A stretch of 57,437 nt of DNA. It comes from Candidatus Scalindua sediminis (lineage in GTDB: Bacteria; Planctomycetota; Brocadiia; Brocadiales; Scalinduaceae). The translations under genes and the position numbers were made by a program. The stretch spans positions 227,068 to 284,504 of the forward strand of contig VSDH01000001.1 in assembly GCA_008636105.1 (NCBI GenBank). The letters are read 5' to 3'. This document shows positions 1 to 11,652 of this stretch, piece by piece. Below the pieces are notes generated by a model. The model was not told the origin of the DNA and did not search any database. It saw nothing but the letters and a program-made list of their open reading frames with translations. Each line of letters opens with the position of its first letter. Position 1 is the first letter of the stretch.

Positions 1-277
1 TTTGCATAAGCAACTGCATCATCCCAGCTTACACCTACTACAGGTTGGTTTGGATTATTAAATCTATTATCATTATAAAAAGCAGGTTTATTGTGGTTTG
101 TTTCTTCAGCAAACTTTTTGTATTGAGCATTTGTTATTGGATATTTGTCGATGTAAAATACGTCAACTTCTACAGGTTCTTTTTCATTTCCCATTAAAAA
201 AGTTTCAGCAGGAACGCACAACATAACCGAACCGTCTTTTTCGTTAATAATCTCTTTCTTTTGAGCAGGATTATCCA
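1..277 (-). CDS. SUMF1/formylglycine-generating-enzyme-like protein, N-terminal part (runs off the window)
   Basis: The minus strand reads from an ATG at 277 to the window edge as the beginning of a SUMF1 (FGE-sulfatase) fold. The early residues contain VPAETFLMGNE, then DVFYIDKYPITNAQY and VVGVSWDDAVAYAK, which match the hallmark blocks of the family. Members bind or modify proteins, and many bacterial ones are not true sulfatase activators. The C-terminal half, with any active-site cysteines, lies outside the window. The frame stays open upstream to about 330 without another ATG, so the true start is uncertain. A related but longer gene lies at 33507-34850. Confidence 0.8.
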
Positions 278-435
278 TCTTCAGTTTACATAAGATGTTC
301 TTATAGAAGTATGTACTTTGCCTTGAAACTTAACAGATTTAGTTACAATCTGAGGTCAGGTGGTAGGTTTATCTAATCCTGATGTGATATTTTAGTCTGG
401 CAAAGACTTATGTTCTTTTTGTATATTTTCAGGTG

Positions 436-464
436 AATTTACATTTATAAAAGCAGTTTGTCAA
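436..464 (-). promoter_or_regulatory. Sigma-70-like promoter reading toward the SUMF1 gene
   Basis: On the minus strand a perfect TTGACA (459-464) is followed after 17 bases by TAAATT (436-441), a 4/6 match to the -10 consensus. It points at the SUMF1-like gene starting near 277 and implies a leader of about 150 bases. This is pattern evidence only. The rest of 278-622 holds no convincing gene. Confidence 0.4.
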
Positions 465-622
465 GGATAAAGAATTGAAAACTACAGTTGCACTTTGCCG
501 GTAAAAAGTCTCACTTACAAGTAAAGTGAAAAGTAATTTTTCAGCAGATATACGGAGTGACGTTAAAATACGAATACCTATGTAATCACGACAACATGCA
601 ACGCCCCTTTGCTGCATCGGAA

Positions 623-1693
623 CTAGATATGCATCCAATCAAATAAGAATAATCCTAAACTGCCAAACATAACAACAGGTAACCATGCAGCCAGTATGGG
701 ATGAAGGATACCCATGTTACCAAGATTTGCGCATACATAAGATAATACATAAAATGCACAACAAATAAGGACACTTATCCCAACCCTTAAAAAAACATTC
801 CTACTCATTCTTTCGAAACCTATAACAAAAGGAATACCTAAAAAAAGTAGAACAAAATTAGTTAATGGGTATGCCACCCTTGAGTGAAACATAACACTGT
901 ACCTTGGATTTTCTGGTTCTCTTTTACATAAGTCCCTCAGTTCATTAAAACTCTTCAACGTTGCATTAACCTCAACCTTGCTTAATTGTTCAGGTGTTAA
1001 TGTGGTTTCCAGAAAATATTCTTTCATTTGCTGTGATGGCGCAATCCATTTACCACTCTCATCATAATTATGCCTGACAACATCAAATAACAACCACTTA
1101 TTACCTGTCCATTTCCCTTCCTTAGCACTAATGGTAAACTTTTTTCTGTTATTTTCGTTTCTTCCAATAACAAAAACAGACTCTATCTTACCTTCGGCAA
1201 TATTAAAGGTCCAGGCCCTTAAAAGCATACGATTTACTTTATCTTCTACAAGTATGTTACTTTTCTCATATTCCTCAAATGTTGATCGTTCTACTCTTTT
1301 AAGCTTCTCAGCGTATCTTGGTATAACCACTTCCTGATTGGCAACTGCTGCAAACGACATCATGACTGATAAAATAAAAATAGGAAGCAAAATTCTATAA
1401 AGACATATCCCTGCCACTTGCATAGCTAAAATCTCGTTATTTTTTGCAAATCTTACAAGAACCAGACTTACTGCTATCAGAGTTATAGCTGGAAAAAGTT
1501 GTGCGAGAATCACTGGCACCATAAACGCATAGTAATATAATATTAATAGAAATGCCTTAGAACCTAGTTCAATTAAATCATCAAGTTTTTGAAGTGCATC
1601 AACAACTATATAAATACCACATATAGCGAACATACATAAAAAAAAAGTTGGTATAAAAGCCTTAACAATGTATTTGTCAATCCTGAATAGCAT
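623..1693 (-). CDS. LptF/LptG family permease (YjgP/YjgQ)
   Basis: This 356-aa protein has the LptF/LptG layout. There are N-terminal membrane helices (about residues 10-110, with the characteristic start RIDKYIVKAFIPTFF), a periplasmic beta-rich domain in the middle, and C-terminal helices (about 270-355). These proteins form the membrane part of the LptB2FG ABC transporter that extracts lipopolysaccharide from the inner membrane, so a Gram-negative type envelope is implied. The gene starts 6 bases after the folK stop, so the two are probably co-transcribed. I cannot decide between LptF and LptG from one copy. Confidence 0.85.
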   Translation of the reverse strand: MLFRIDKYIVKAFIPTFFLCMFAICGIYIVVDALQKLDDLIELGSKAFLLILYYYAFMVPVILAQLFPAITLIAVSLVLVRFAKNNEILAMQVAGICLYRILLPIFILSVMMSFAAVANQEVVIPRYAEKLKRVERSTFEEYEKSNILVEDKVNRMLLRAWTFNIAEGKIESVFVIGRNENNRKKFTISAKEGKWTGNKWLLFDVVRHNYDESGKWIAPSQQMKEYFLETTLTPEQLSKVEVNATLKSFNELRDLCKREPENPRYSVMFHSRVAYPLTNFVLLFLGIPFVIGFERMSRNVFLRVGISVLICCAFYVLSYVCANLGNMGILHPILAAWLPVVMFGSLGLFLFDWMHI

Positions 1694-1699
1694 TTTACT

Positions 1700-2173
1700 T
1701 TAGCGTTTTTTAGGAACTTTTAAATCTTTCAGTAGTTCAAAAATAGTTTTTCTCAATACAGGGTGTTTGAAGTCTGGAGATATTTCACACAATGGCTCCA
1801 GGACAAAAATGCGTTTATGCATACTTTCATGAGGAATCTTAAGATTACTGTCATTTATAACCTTACTTCCATATAAAAGTATATCAATATCTATTACCCT
1901 TGGGCCCCATCTTGTCCCCGGTTTCCTTCCAAGTTCTAACTCAATTCCTTTAAACTCTTCAAGCAAACTTTGTGGTTCTATTTCTGTATCCAGCTCTATT
2001 ACACAGTTGACGTAATCAGGCTGTGGGGGTCCACCAACTGGCTTTGTTTCGTAAAAACTTGATTTGTTCACAACACAGATCTCCCTGCACGAATCTATCC
2101 TGGCAATTGCGCTAACCAAATATTTTTTTCTATTGCCAAGATTTGAGCCGAGCCCCACATACACCTTTCTCAT
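1700..2173 (-). CDS. folK: 2-amino-4-hydroxy-6-hydroxymethyldihydropteridine pyrophosphokinase (HPPK)
   Basis: This 157-aa protein is of normal family length. It begins with YVGLGSNLGNR, has FYETKPVGGPPQPDYVNCV, and carries the HPPK signature RWGPRVIDIDILLYG followed by IPHESMHKRIFVLEPL. It transfers pyrophosphate from ATP to the pterin precursor in folate synthesis in the cytoplasm. It is first in a two-gene unit with the LptF/G gene, an arrangement with no obvious functional link. Confidence 0.95.
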   Translation of the reverse strand: MRKVYVGLGSNLGNRKKYLVSAIARIDSCREICVVNKSSFYETKPVGGPPQPDYVNCVIELDTEIEPQSLLEEFKGIELELGRKPGTRWGPRVIDIDILLYGSKVINDSNLKIPHESMHKRIFVLEPLCEISPDFKHPVLRKTIFELLKDLKVPKKR

Positions 2174-2593
2174 ATATCATCGCATTAACACAACCAGAAA
2201 ATGGATTAACGAGATGTTGAAATATTGCGGTAAAGTTTTTTCCATTAATGGTTTATTATTATAATTTTATTATTTACTTCTGTTTTATTAAACAAAAAAA
2301 GAATTGTCAGGGAAAGTACTATATCACTCTAAAGAATAAGTTAAGAGTGCTTCTTTCTACCATCAAGATTAATAAGAGTCAAGGAATTTACAATAGATTG
2401 GGACAAAAAGAACATATCTCCATTAGTGCAGTAAAACAAGCATAAACCTGTTCCTGACAGGATTAGGAGTACAGAAATTATCGACTCCCTGCCAAACTTC
2501 GTTCGAGCAGTGAAGGAGTTAATTTCTATCTTGTACTTAAATTACTTTTCTTTATAATAAATAAAGAATTTATTTACGACGTACATTTGAAAA
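2174..2593. other. Intergenic region between divergent folK and CDF exporter genes
   Basis: There is no convincing gene in these 420 bases. A 65-codon open frame at 2248-2445 has low-complexity AT-rich composition and no family resemblance. Short imperfect palindromes are visible, such as CCTGTTCCTGACAGG near 2448-2462 and an imperfect stem at about 2481-2520. The segment must contain the promoters of both flanking genes, but I see no unambiguous consensus. Confidence 0.5.
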
Positions 2594-3544
2594 ATGCCAA
2601 TACATTGCAACACTAAAACTAATCAAGTAATTAGCAATTCCCACGATCACTCACATCGTGGTGAGGAGCGAAAAAGGATTATCTTAACATGTTCCTTAAC
2701 TGGAATTATGTTTATTGTAGAAGGTATAGCAGGTTTTTTAACCAATAGTTTGGCCTTACTTAGTGATGCAGGACACATGTTAACACACCTCTTTGCCTTA
2801 CTAATAAGTCTTGTAGCTATTATATTCGCCGCAAAACCTCCAACTGCAAAAAAAACTTACGGTTTTTACCGTCTTGAAATCTTAGCAGCATTATTTAATG
2901 GTGCTACTTTATTTTTAATCACAATATGGATTTTTTTTCATGCTTACAAACGAATAATCAACCCCGAGTCCATTGCTAGTTTGCAAATGTTTATTGTTGC
3001 AATTATCGGCCTCTTTGTAAATCTCGCATGTGCATTCATCCTAAAGACAAGCCATGGCAGCCTGAACATCAAATCTGCGTTTATGCACATGATGGCAGAT
3101 ACTTTCTCATCTATGGTTGTGGTCTTTGGAGCAATCATTATGCACTACACGCAATGGTATATACTAGACCCCGTCTTAAGTATCATGATATGTGTTGTAA
3201 TTCTAATATGGTCATATCAGTTAATTACAGAATCGGTTGACATCCTGCTTGAGGCTACCCCAAAAGACGTGGATTTGGAAAGCGTTGTAAAGAGTGTACA
3301 AGAACTTGATGAAATCGAGGAAATACATGACGTCCATATCTGGACAATTACTTCTGGCATTTATGCGATGAGTGCGCACGTTTACACCAAAGACTTAATG
3401 GTCAGTAAAACCTACGAAATTATGGCGAAGATAAATGCATTGGTAAAGGAGAAATTCAAGATTGGCCATACAGTCATTCAATTTGAATGTAATGTATGTA
3501 GTGATGAAACAGACATCATGAATACTGGGATACGTCCCATTTGA
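2594..3544 (+). CDS. Cation diffusion facilitator (CDF) family metal exporter, CzcD/ZitB-like
   Basis: This 316-aa protein opens with a His-rich cytosolic stretch (HDHSHRGEE, residues 17-25) and has about six membrane helices. The helix 5 metal motif H165-x3-D169 is canonical. The helix 2 motif reads SDAGHMLTH, giving H61-x3-H65 where zinc exporters usually have H-x3-D. The C-terminal part (about 215-300) is the ferredoxin-like dimerisation domain with VHDVHIWTIT. It probably exports Zn(II) or a related divalent metal by proton antiport. The altered helix 2 residue could shift metal selectivity. Confidence 0.9.
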   Translation: MPIHCNTKTNQVISNSHDHSHRGEERKRIILTCSLTGIMFIVEGIAGFLTNSLALLSDAGHMLTHLFALLISLVAIIFAAKPPTAKKTYGFYRLEILAALFNGATLFLITIWIFFHAYKRIINPESIASLQMFIVAIIGLFVNLACAFILKTSHGSLNIKSAFMHMMADTFSSMVVVFGAIIMHYTQWYILDPVLSIMICVVILIWSYQLITESVDILLEATPKDVDLESVVKSVQELDEIEEIHDVHIWTITSGIYAMSAHVYTKDLMVSKTYEIMAKINALVKEKFKIGHTVIQFECNVCSDETDIMNTGIRPI

Positions 3545-3632
3545 TGCTTTCAACCTGCAGGTTCCAATTTCTCTGATTAACAGATGAAGCGGAGTTCCTC
3601 TTTCCGGATTTCATCACCTATGAGGTCGGGGA

Positions 3633-4406
3633 TTATGGAATCAAACCAAAAAGTTTCATTACCATTGCAACAACACAGACTGCAAGTATTAATCGTAACC
3701 ACCGTTCGCCCCTGGCAACGGCCCAATGGCTACCGAGCCAACCCCCAAGGCCATTGCCAGCAGCTAAGGCAATACCTACCGTCCAACATATCTTACCGTT
3801 AAAAGCGAATACGAGCAATGCGAATATGGTGTATATACCAACAATAAATACCTTATGACTATTAGTATCCACAAGATTCAGTCCACTAATTGTAGTTAGG
3901 GCAGCAATGATTATGAAGCCAACACCAGCCTGAATAAATCCGCCGTAAATCCCAATAAAAAAGAAGACAATCATAGTTATAATCAGGCGGTTCCATCCCA
4001 AACTAATCGTATCCCTATCATATTGGGGATTGATTTGCCATTTTTTAGTAGGGTTCCAGAGGATAAGTCCGAGGACTAACAACATGATAATGGCCAGTAC
4101 CCTTTTGAATAGAGCATCAGACATATCAACGGCAACTTGAGCGCCAACTATGGCTCCTATAAGTGCAGGTGCAGACAGTAGAAGACTTAACTTAAAATTT
4201 GAAATGCCCTTCCTTTTAAAGCCAGCAACTGCAAATAAACACTGAATCATGATAGCAAAACGGTTAGTACCATTCGCCATTGCTGTTGGCAAACCTAGGA
4301 AGATGAGTATAGGTAGGGTAAGTAGTGAACCGCCACCTGCAAGAGTATTGATAACTCCTGCCGTGATTCCAACGATAAAAATAACAGGAATTTGCCAGAT
4401 TTCCAT
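3633..4406 (-). CDS. TauE/SafE family membrane permease (sulfite exporter family)
   Basis: This 257-aa polytopic protein starts with the family signature GITAGVINTLAGGGSLLTLP. It has a second half with GIYGGFIQAGVGFIIIAAL, the internal repeat typical of TauE/SafE. Members move sulfite, sulfoacetate or other organosulfur anions across the inner membrane, and the substrate here is unknown. The start lies 13 bases after the pmbA stop, so it may be the last gene of the leftward ligA-tldD-pilT-pilU-pmbA run. It converges with the CDF gene across about 90 bases. Confidence 0.85.
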   Translation of the reverse strand: MEIWQIPVIFIVGITAGVINTLAGGGSLLTLPILIFLGLPTAMANGTNRFAIMIQCLFAVAGFKRKGISNFKLSLLLSAPALIGAIVGAQVAVDMSDALFKRVLAIIMLLVLGLILWNPTKKWQINPQYDRDTISLGWNRLIITMIVFFFIGIYGGFIQAGVGFIIIAALTTISGLNLVDTNSHKVFIVGIYTIFALLVFAFNGKICWTVGIALAAGNGLGGWLGSHWAVARGERWLRLILAVCVVAMVMKLFGLIP

Positions 4407-4419
4407 ATAACATCAAACT

Positions 4420-5736
4420 TTAGCCTTTGTTGCCCGCAACTTTTACGGATCTAAAGTAAAATGGTGGTACTTTCAAACTGCCATGCCAATCTGCTTTATC
4501 GCCAATAGCTATTATATTGTTAAACACCTCAAAAACATTGCCTGCTATCATGCAGTCTTTTACCCTCCCAATGATCTCTCCATTTTCTACAAGATATCCC
4601 AAATCAATATTTACAGAAAATTCTCCTGCCAGGACGTTACTCTGACCTCCTCCAAGAACCTGGTCTACAAGTATTCCACGTTTCATGTCTTTAATCATAT
4701 CTTCAAATTTCATTTCTCCAGGTTCGATTATGACATTAGAATTCCCTGGAGAAGGTTGAGACGCAAAACTCCTCGTCCCGTTTCCAGTGGATTTGGCATT
4801 CATCATACCGGCAGTTTGCAGATCATAGATATAATTTTTAAGTACACCTGATTCAAAAATAGGAGTCCTTTGCGCATGTACTCCCTCGCCATCGCAAATA
4901 TAACTTCCGTCAGCGTAATCTATTGTTGAATCGTCATATATATTAATTCTTTCATCTATTATTTTTTGCCCAAGCTTGCCTGTTAGTGGAGAAGCGCCTT
5001 TTTGAACTAACTTTCCGTTACATCCAATTTCAAATGTTGTTAACAAAGTTCCGATAGCCTTGGAGGTAAAAACTACTGGATAACTGCCGGTAGTAATTTC
5101 TACCTCTCTTTCTGCCAACTTTAAATCATGAAGCGCTTTTGTCGTATGTTTATCAAGGTCTTCAACTAGTTTTGCAGAACTTTCACCTTCTCCAGTCCAT
5201 AACAGTCCTTTGTCCTTAACCAGCAATATATCGATGCCTATTCCAAAGGATGTGAATTGAGTGCTTATATCGAGGCTGTTTGAATTAATTAAACGGCTTT
5301 CACCAACACTTTTTCCAATACTCACTCCGCATTCATAATTTGGATTGTGGGATAAGGCTTTTGCTATAGTATCTTTGCCAATTTGTATACCTTTCTCAAT
5401 AGGATAGTTTGTTACCTTTTCATCAAATAATTTGATATCTTGAAATTGGTTTTGTGATTGAAACTCGAATTTTGCGGCCTGTCCGAATTTAGCGCTTTCT
5501 ATAGCATTTAAAACCACCTGCTCGGGTTTTCTGAAATCTGTGGTACTTGAAAACCCGATCTTCCCATCCCTGATTACGCGCAAGCCAATTCCCCTGATTG
5601 ATTTCGTATGAACGCTCTTTAATTTATTATTTTCAAAGCTGATTGATCTTGATTCTCCTTCCTCATAAATTACCTCTGCTGAGTCAGAATTTTTTAAAGC
5701 CAAACCAAGTACCTTTTCTTCTATCTTATTTTCCAT
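4420..5736 (-). CDS. pmbA: PmbA/TldE family protein, non-metal subunit of the TldD/TldE protease
   Basis: This 438-aa protein matches PmbA/TldE. It has an N-terminal U62 domain with YEEGESRSISFENNKLKSV and GIGLRVIRDGKIGFSS, and ends with the conserved Gly-rich block around FSVNIDLGYLVENG. It lacks the HExxxH metal motif, as expected for TldE, and its TldD partner is encoded nearby (8038-9399). The pair forms a heterodimeric metalloprotease that cleaves unfolded or modified peptides. The start codon overlaps the pilU-like stop by one base (TAATG), so the genes are coupled. Confidence 0.9.
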   Translation of the reverse strand: MENKIEEKVLGLALKNSDSAEVIYEEGESRSISFENNKLKSVHTKSIRGIGLRVIRDGKIGFSSTTDFRKPEQVVLNAIESAKFGQAAKFEFQSQNQFQDIKLFDEKVTNYPIEKGIQIGKDTIAKALSHNPNYECGVSIGKSVGESRLINSNSLDISTQFTSFGIGIDILLVKDKGLLWTGEGESSAKLVEDLDKHTTKALHDLKLAEREVEITTGSYPVVFTSKAIGTLLTTFEIGCNGKLVQKGASPLTGKLGQKIIDERINIYDDSTIDYADGSYICDGEGVHAQRTPIFESGVLKNYIYDLQTAGMMNAKSTGNGTRSFASQPSPGNSNVIIEPGEMKFEDMIKDMKRGILVDQVLGGGQSNVLAGEFSVNIDLGYLVENGEIIGRVKDCMIAGNVFEVFNNIIAIGDKADWHGSLKVPPFYFRSVKVAGNKG

Positions 5737-6845
5737 TATTCTCTAAGTTTGAAGGTTGTTTTTTTCTGTTTTTCACTCGGTTCTAAATTCTCAGTTTTTA
5801 TCCTTAAACGTACGTCGTTTGTACTATCCGCATAGGCTAGTGCATTTTCATAACTTATCATTTTTGACTTATAAAGGTTGAATATTGCCTGATCGAATGT
5901 CTGCATACCCTCCTGGTTTCCTTTTGACATGACCTCTTTAAGTGTTTCTATTTCTTTTTTTAACAGTAAATCCTTCATTCTTGGGGTATCTAACAATATT
6001 TCAAAAGCAGCAGCCCTTTTTCCGTCAGTTGACGGTATAAGTCTCTGAGAAATTATTGAGCGTAGATTGAGTGAAAGCAAAAGATATATCTGATCATGTC
6101 TTTCGGAAGGGAAAAAATTAATTATTCGTTCAATTGCCTGATTGGAATTGTTTGAGTGTAATGTACCCAAACATAGATGGCCCGTATCAGCAAAAGTTAT
6201 GGCAGACTCCATTGTCTCTGTATCCCTGATTTCACCTACAAGGATAACGTCTGGAGCCTGTCTCAATGTATTTTTTAAGGCATTAGCAAAGGAATGTGTA
6301 TCTATCCCTATTTCCCTTTGAGTTATTACCGACATCTTATGTTGATGAACGTATTCGATTGGGTCCTCAATTGAAATAATATGGCCTGATGAGCTTGAAT
6401 TCCTATGATCTATCATTGCGGCAAGTGTCGTAGATTTTCCAGAACCTGTCCCTCCAACCACTAATACAAGGCCACGTTTTGTCATTACTATATCTTTCAG
6501 GATAGAAGGCAATCCCAGATCATCTACGGTCTTGATGTTAAGTTTTATCTGGCGGATTACAATACCTATTTCTTTTTGTTGATAGAAAATGTTAACACGG
6601 AAACGGCCAAGTTTAGGATAGAAGATTGCAAGGTTCATTTCCATAGTCTCATCAAATTCTTTCTTTTGCCTGTCATTCATCACAGAGTACGCCAACTTTT
6701 TTGTATCTTCACTTGCAAGTTTTTTGGCTTTCTCCCAAGCCTGTGTTTTACCTTCAGTTCGATAAACTGGTGGTAAATCTACAGTGAGATAAACATCTGA
6801 AGCATCTATCCTGACCATCTCATTTAATAATTCTTTTATATCCAT
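5736..6845 (-). CDS. PilT/PilU-type twitching motility ATPase (second copy)
   Basis: This 369-aa secretion ATPase of the PilT family has Walker A GGTGSGKST near residue 130, the Asp box SIEDPIEYVH, Walker B DVILVGEIRD and the His box TGHLCLGTLHS. The N-terminal PAS-like domain begins with DIKELLNEMVRIDASDVYL. Its C-terminus diverges from PilT and carries a longer charged tail, so it resembles the accessory retraction ATPase PilU. It powers depolymerisation of type IV pili at the inner membrane. It lies 11 bases downstream of pilT. No pilus structural genes are in the window. Confidence 0.88.
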   Translation of the reverse strand: MDIKELLNEMVRIDASDVYLTVDLPPVYRTEGKTQAWEKAKKLASEDTKKLAYSVMNDRQKKEFDETMEMNLAIFYPKLGRFRVNIFYQQKEIGIVIRQIKLNIKTVDDLGLPSILKDIVMTKRGLVLVVGGTGSGKSTTLAAMIDHRNSSSSGHIISIEDPIEYVHQHKMSVITQREIGIDTHSFANALKNTLRQAPDVILVGEIRDTETMESAITFADTGHLCLGTLHSNNSNQAIERIINFFPSERHDQIYLLLSLNLRSIISQRLIPSTDGKRAAAFEILLDTPRMKDLLLKKEIETLKEVMSKGNQEGMQTFDQAIFNLYKSKMISYENALAYADSTNDVRLRIKTENLEPSEKQKKTTFKLRE

Positions 6846-6856
6846 ATCTATTATAC

Positions 6857-7900
6857 CTAAGCCTTTATTATATTAGGGTTACTTACAAGGTCCTTTATAC
6901 TGTCCGTTGAAACAAGACCCTTCTCATGAAGTTCCTTCAGAGCATTATCCATGGTTTGCATTCCGTATTGTTTTCCTGTTTGTATGGAAGAATTTATTTG
7001 TGCAATCTTTCCTTCTCTAATAAGATTCCTTATGGCATGAGTTGCAATCATTATCTCTAATGCCGCCACTCTACCTTTTCCACTTTTATGTTTAATTAGA
7101 TTTTGGCTAATAACGGCTAGAATTGATTCCGAAAACATGGCCCTTATTTGTGATTGTTGCTCTGCAGGGAAAACATCTATAATCCTATCAATTGTCTTTG
7201 GGGCACTTGAGGTATGAAGGGTACTAAGAACCAGGTGGCCTGTTTCAGCGGCAGTTATGGCCAAAGAAATAGTTTCCAGGTCTCTCATTTCCCCAACCAA
7301 TATTACATCCGGATCCTCCCTTAAAGCAGAACGTAAGGCATTCGCAAAACTCTTGGTGTGAGTACCTAATTCTCTTTGATTAATAAGAGCTTTTTTCGGT
7401 TCGTATGTAAACTCTATTGGGTCTTCTACGGTAATTATATGAACCTTATCTTCTGTATTAATAAAGTCAATCATGGCTGCCAATGTTGTTGACTTACCAC
7501 TACCGGTTGGTCCCGTAACCAAGACTAATCCCTTTTTTTTTCTTGCTAAGCCTGCAAGTATAGCCGGAAGGCCGAGGTCAGACAGGCTAGGTATTTCAAC
7601 AGGTATAGTCCTGAAAACAATTGCCTCTCCCCTGTTTTGAACAAAGGCATTAACCCTATAACGTGATGTCTTACCAAACGATACAGCAAAATCCAGCTCG
7701 TGCGTTTCCTCAAAAACTTTACGTTGTCGGTCATCTAGTATCTCATACAATATGGTATGAACATCCTTCTTGCTTAAGGGTGAAGTATCTAACTTTTGCA
7801 AATCACCATCTTTTCTTACCATTGGTGGTTCGCCAGAACTAATGTGCAGGTCTGAAGCATTTTGTTCTTTAGCGAATTTGAGTAATTCTGTAACATTCAT
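6857..7900 (-). CDS. pilT: Type IV pilus retraction ATPase PilT
   Basis: This 347-aa protein has all PilT landmarks: Walker A GPTGSGKST near residue 130, Asp box TVEDPIEFTYEP, Walker B PDVILVGEMRD, His box TGHLVLSTLHT, and the C-terminal AIRNLIREGK motif diagnostic for PilT. It is a hexameric ATPase at the inner-membrane base of type IV pili that drives retraction. The start is supported by AGGAG about 8 bases upstream. It heads the pilT-pilU-pmbA part of the run, separated from tldD by 137 bases. Confidence 0.95.
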   Translation of the reverse strand: MNVTELLKFAKEQNASDLHISSGEPPMVRKDGDLQKLDTSPLSKKDVHTILYEILDDRQRKVFEETHELDFAVSFGKTSRYRVNAFVQNRGEAIVFRTIPVEIPSLSDLGLPAILAGLARKKKGLVLVTGPTGSGKSTTLAAMIDFINTEDKVHIITVEDPIEFTYEPKKALINQRELGTHTKSFANALRSALREDPDVILVGEMRDLETISLAITAAETGHLVLSTLHTSSAPKTIDRIIDVFPAEQQSQIRAMFSESILAVISQNLIKHKSGKGRVAALEIMIATHAIRNLIREGKIAQINSSIQTGKQYGMQTMDNALKELHEKGLVSTDSIKDLVSNPNIIKA

Positions 7901-8037
7901 AAAATAACTCCTTTCTATTGATTGTCTTACTTTGATCTAATAAGAAAGAATATATTAAATGTCAGGAACGGTATCTATCCTTGTCTTTTTCTCTTTGTAA
8001 TAAGAGGAAAATATTGGTGTCTACCGTTACACATTCT

Positions 8038-9398
8038 TCATCTACCGCCAATTGTTACATTTCTTATTCTGATGTGCGGGCCTCCGTCGCTTACGCGTAA
8101 GGGAGACTGTCCACCTTTGCCACAGCCACCGAGCCCTCCATAAAGAGTAAGGTCATTCCCAATTGCATCTATATTCATCAGTGTTTCAAATACATTACCT
8201 GCTAGAACTACATCACGAATCTTTTCACAGAGTTTTCCACCTTTTATTCGGTATGCTTCTTCTGCGCTAAAAGTAAACATCTCTGTATTTGTCTGGCCAC
8301 CTAGGGAACCTATTGCATAAATACCTTCATCAGTATTTGCTAACATATCTTCAAAGGTCCAACTACGGGGTTCCATATATGTGTTAGTCATGCGTACAAT
8401 AGGCTCATGAGCGTAGTTGATTGCTCTGGAGTTTCCTGTCGGACTTTCGTTCATCTTTGCCGCTGTTTCTCTTGAGTGCAGTCTACTTGTTAAAATTCCA
8501 TCCTTTATTAGATACGTTTTCTGCGTTGGTGTTCCTTCACTATCATATTTATTATAACCCGCTTCCCCCTCTAATGTACCATCATCCACAATAGACAGTT
8601 CGTCGGAACCAAAACGTTTTCCAATTTTCATAATCTCACGGAGTTTTTTGTTTTCGTATATGAAATCTGCTTCACTCAGATGGCCGAATGCTTCATGTAC
8701 AAATACACCACAGAGTTTTGGATCAACTATTATAGTATATTTACCACCTTCTACCGGCTTTACGGAAAGTAAATCAACGGCTCGTTTTGTGACTTCTTCG
8801 CACTTTTCCTCAAATTTTTCAACCTTTTTGTACCCTCTAAGATCTCCAATTGAACCATATGCTTGCTGTACGTTCATGCCATCCTTTGCGATTGCTGTAA
8901 CTGAGATACCACAGAATATGTTCTCACAAACGATAAAGCTGCCCTCCATGTTTGCAAAATAAAGCATACTATGAGAATCCATATACCTGACATTGGAAGT
9001 TTGAATTTTCTTTGAAGATAGGATTATGTTATTGTATTTGTGACACAATTCATGCTTGTCAGCCAGTGAAATATCTGCCGGGTCAATATCAACCTTAGTT
9101 TTTACGGTATCCTTAATAACCCTGGTTTTCGCAAGCGAAACCTCTTTGTTGTCAACGAGTTTTGCCTGCTCACATGCCATCTTGACGTAATGAGATAGAT
9201 TCTCAATATCATTAAAAGCAACGAATCCCCATCCGCCTTTTACGAGGGCACGGACACTACCACCCATTATGCTATTTTCGGCTATATCCTCCAATTCTTT
9301 ACCCACATAAGTGATTCCTGTTCCTTTCCCCTCTTGAATGCGTATTTCTATATGGTCTGCCGTTGCCGATTTTAGAGCATTTTTTATTAACTTTTCCA

Positions 9399-9399
<1 letters not shown>
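8038..9399 (-). CDS. tldD: TldD family metalloprotease subunit
   Basis: This protein of about 453 residues has the TldD zinc motif HEAFGH (near residues 235-240), then GYNKYDSEGTPTQKTYLI and the conserved C-terminal block with LAGNVFETL. TldD is the catalytic metal subunit of the TldD/TldE protease, known for maturing modified peptides and degrading unfolded chains. The ATG at 9399 overlaps the ligA stop (TGATG), which is preferred over a TTG one codon upstream. tldD and pmbA sit in one run but are separated by the two pilus ATPase genes. Confidence 0.92.
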
Positions 9400-11519
<2,120 letters not shown>

Positions 11520-11652
11520 TCAGAGGGGAAAAACCTTGACATTAAAATCTAATTTTTATAGACTTTGAGAGGTATATCTATTAGGAAATTTTAAAAAACC
11601 CCTTCCAAAACTAAAGTATTACTACTATAAAGTGTAGTGCTAAGAAAAAGTT

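Noticed and set aside
429..638. 69-codon open frame on the minus strand
   Set aside because: It overlaps the end of the LptF/G gene, has no family resemblance and no ribosome site.
2248..2445. 65-codon open frame in the folK-CDF gap
   Set aside because: AT-rich low-complexity translation without recognisable features. It fits random open sequence.
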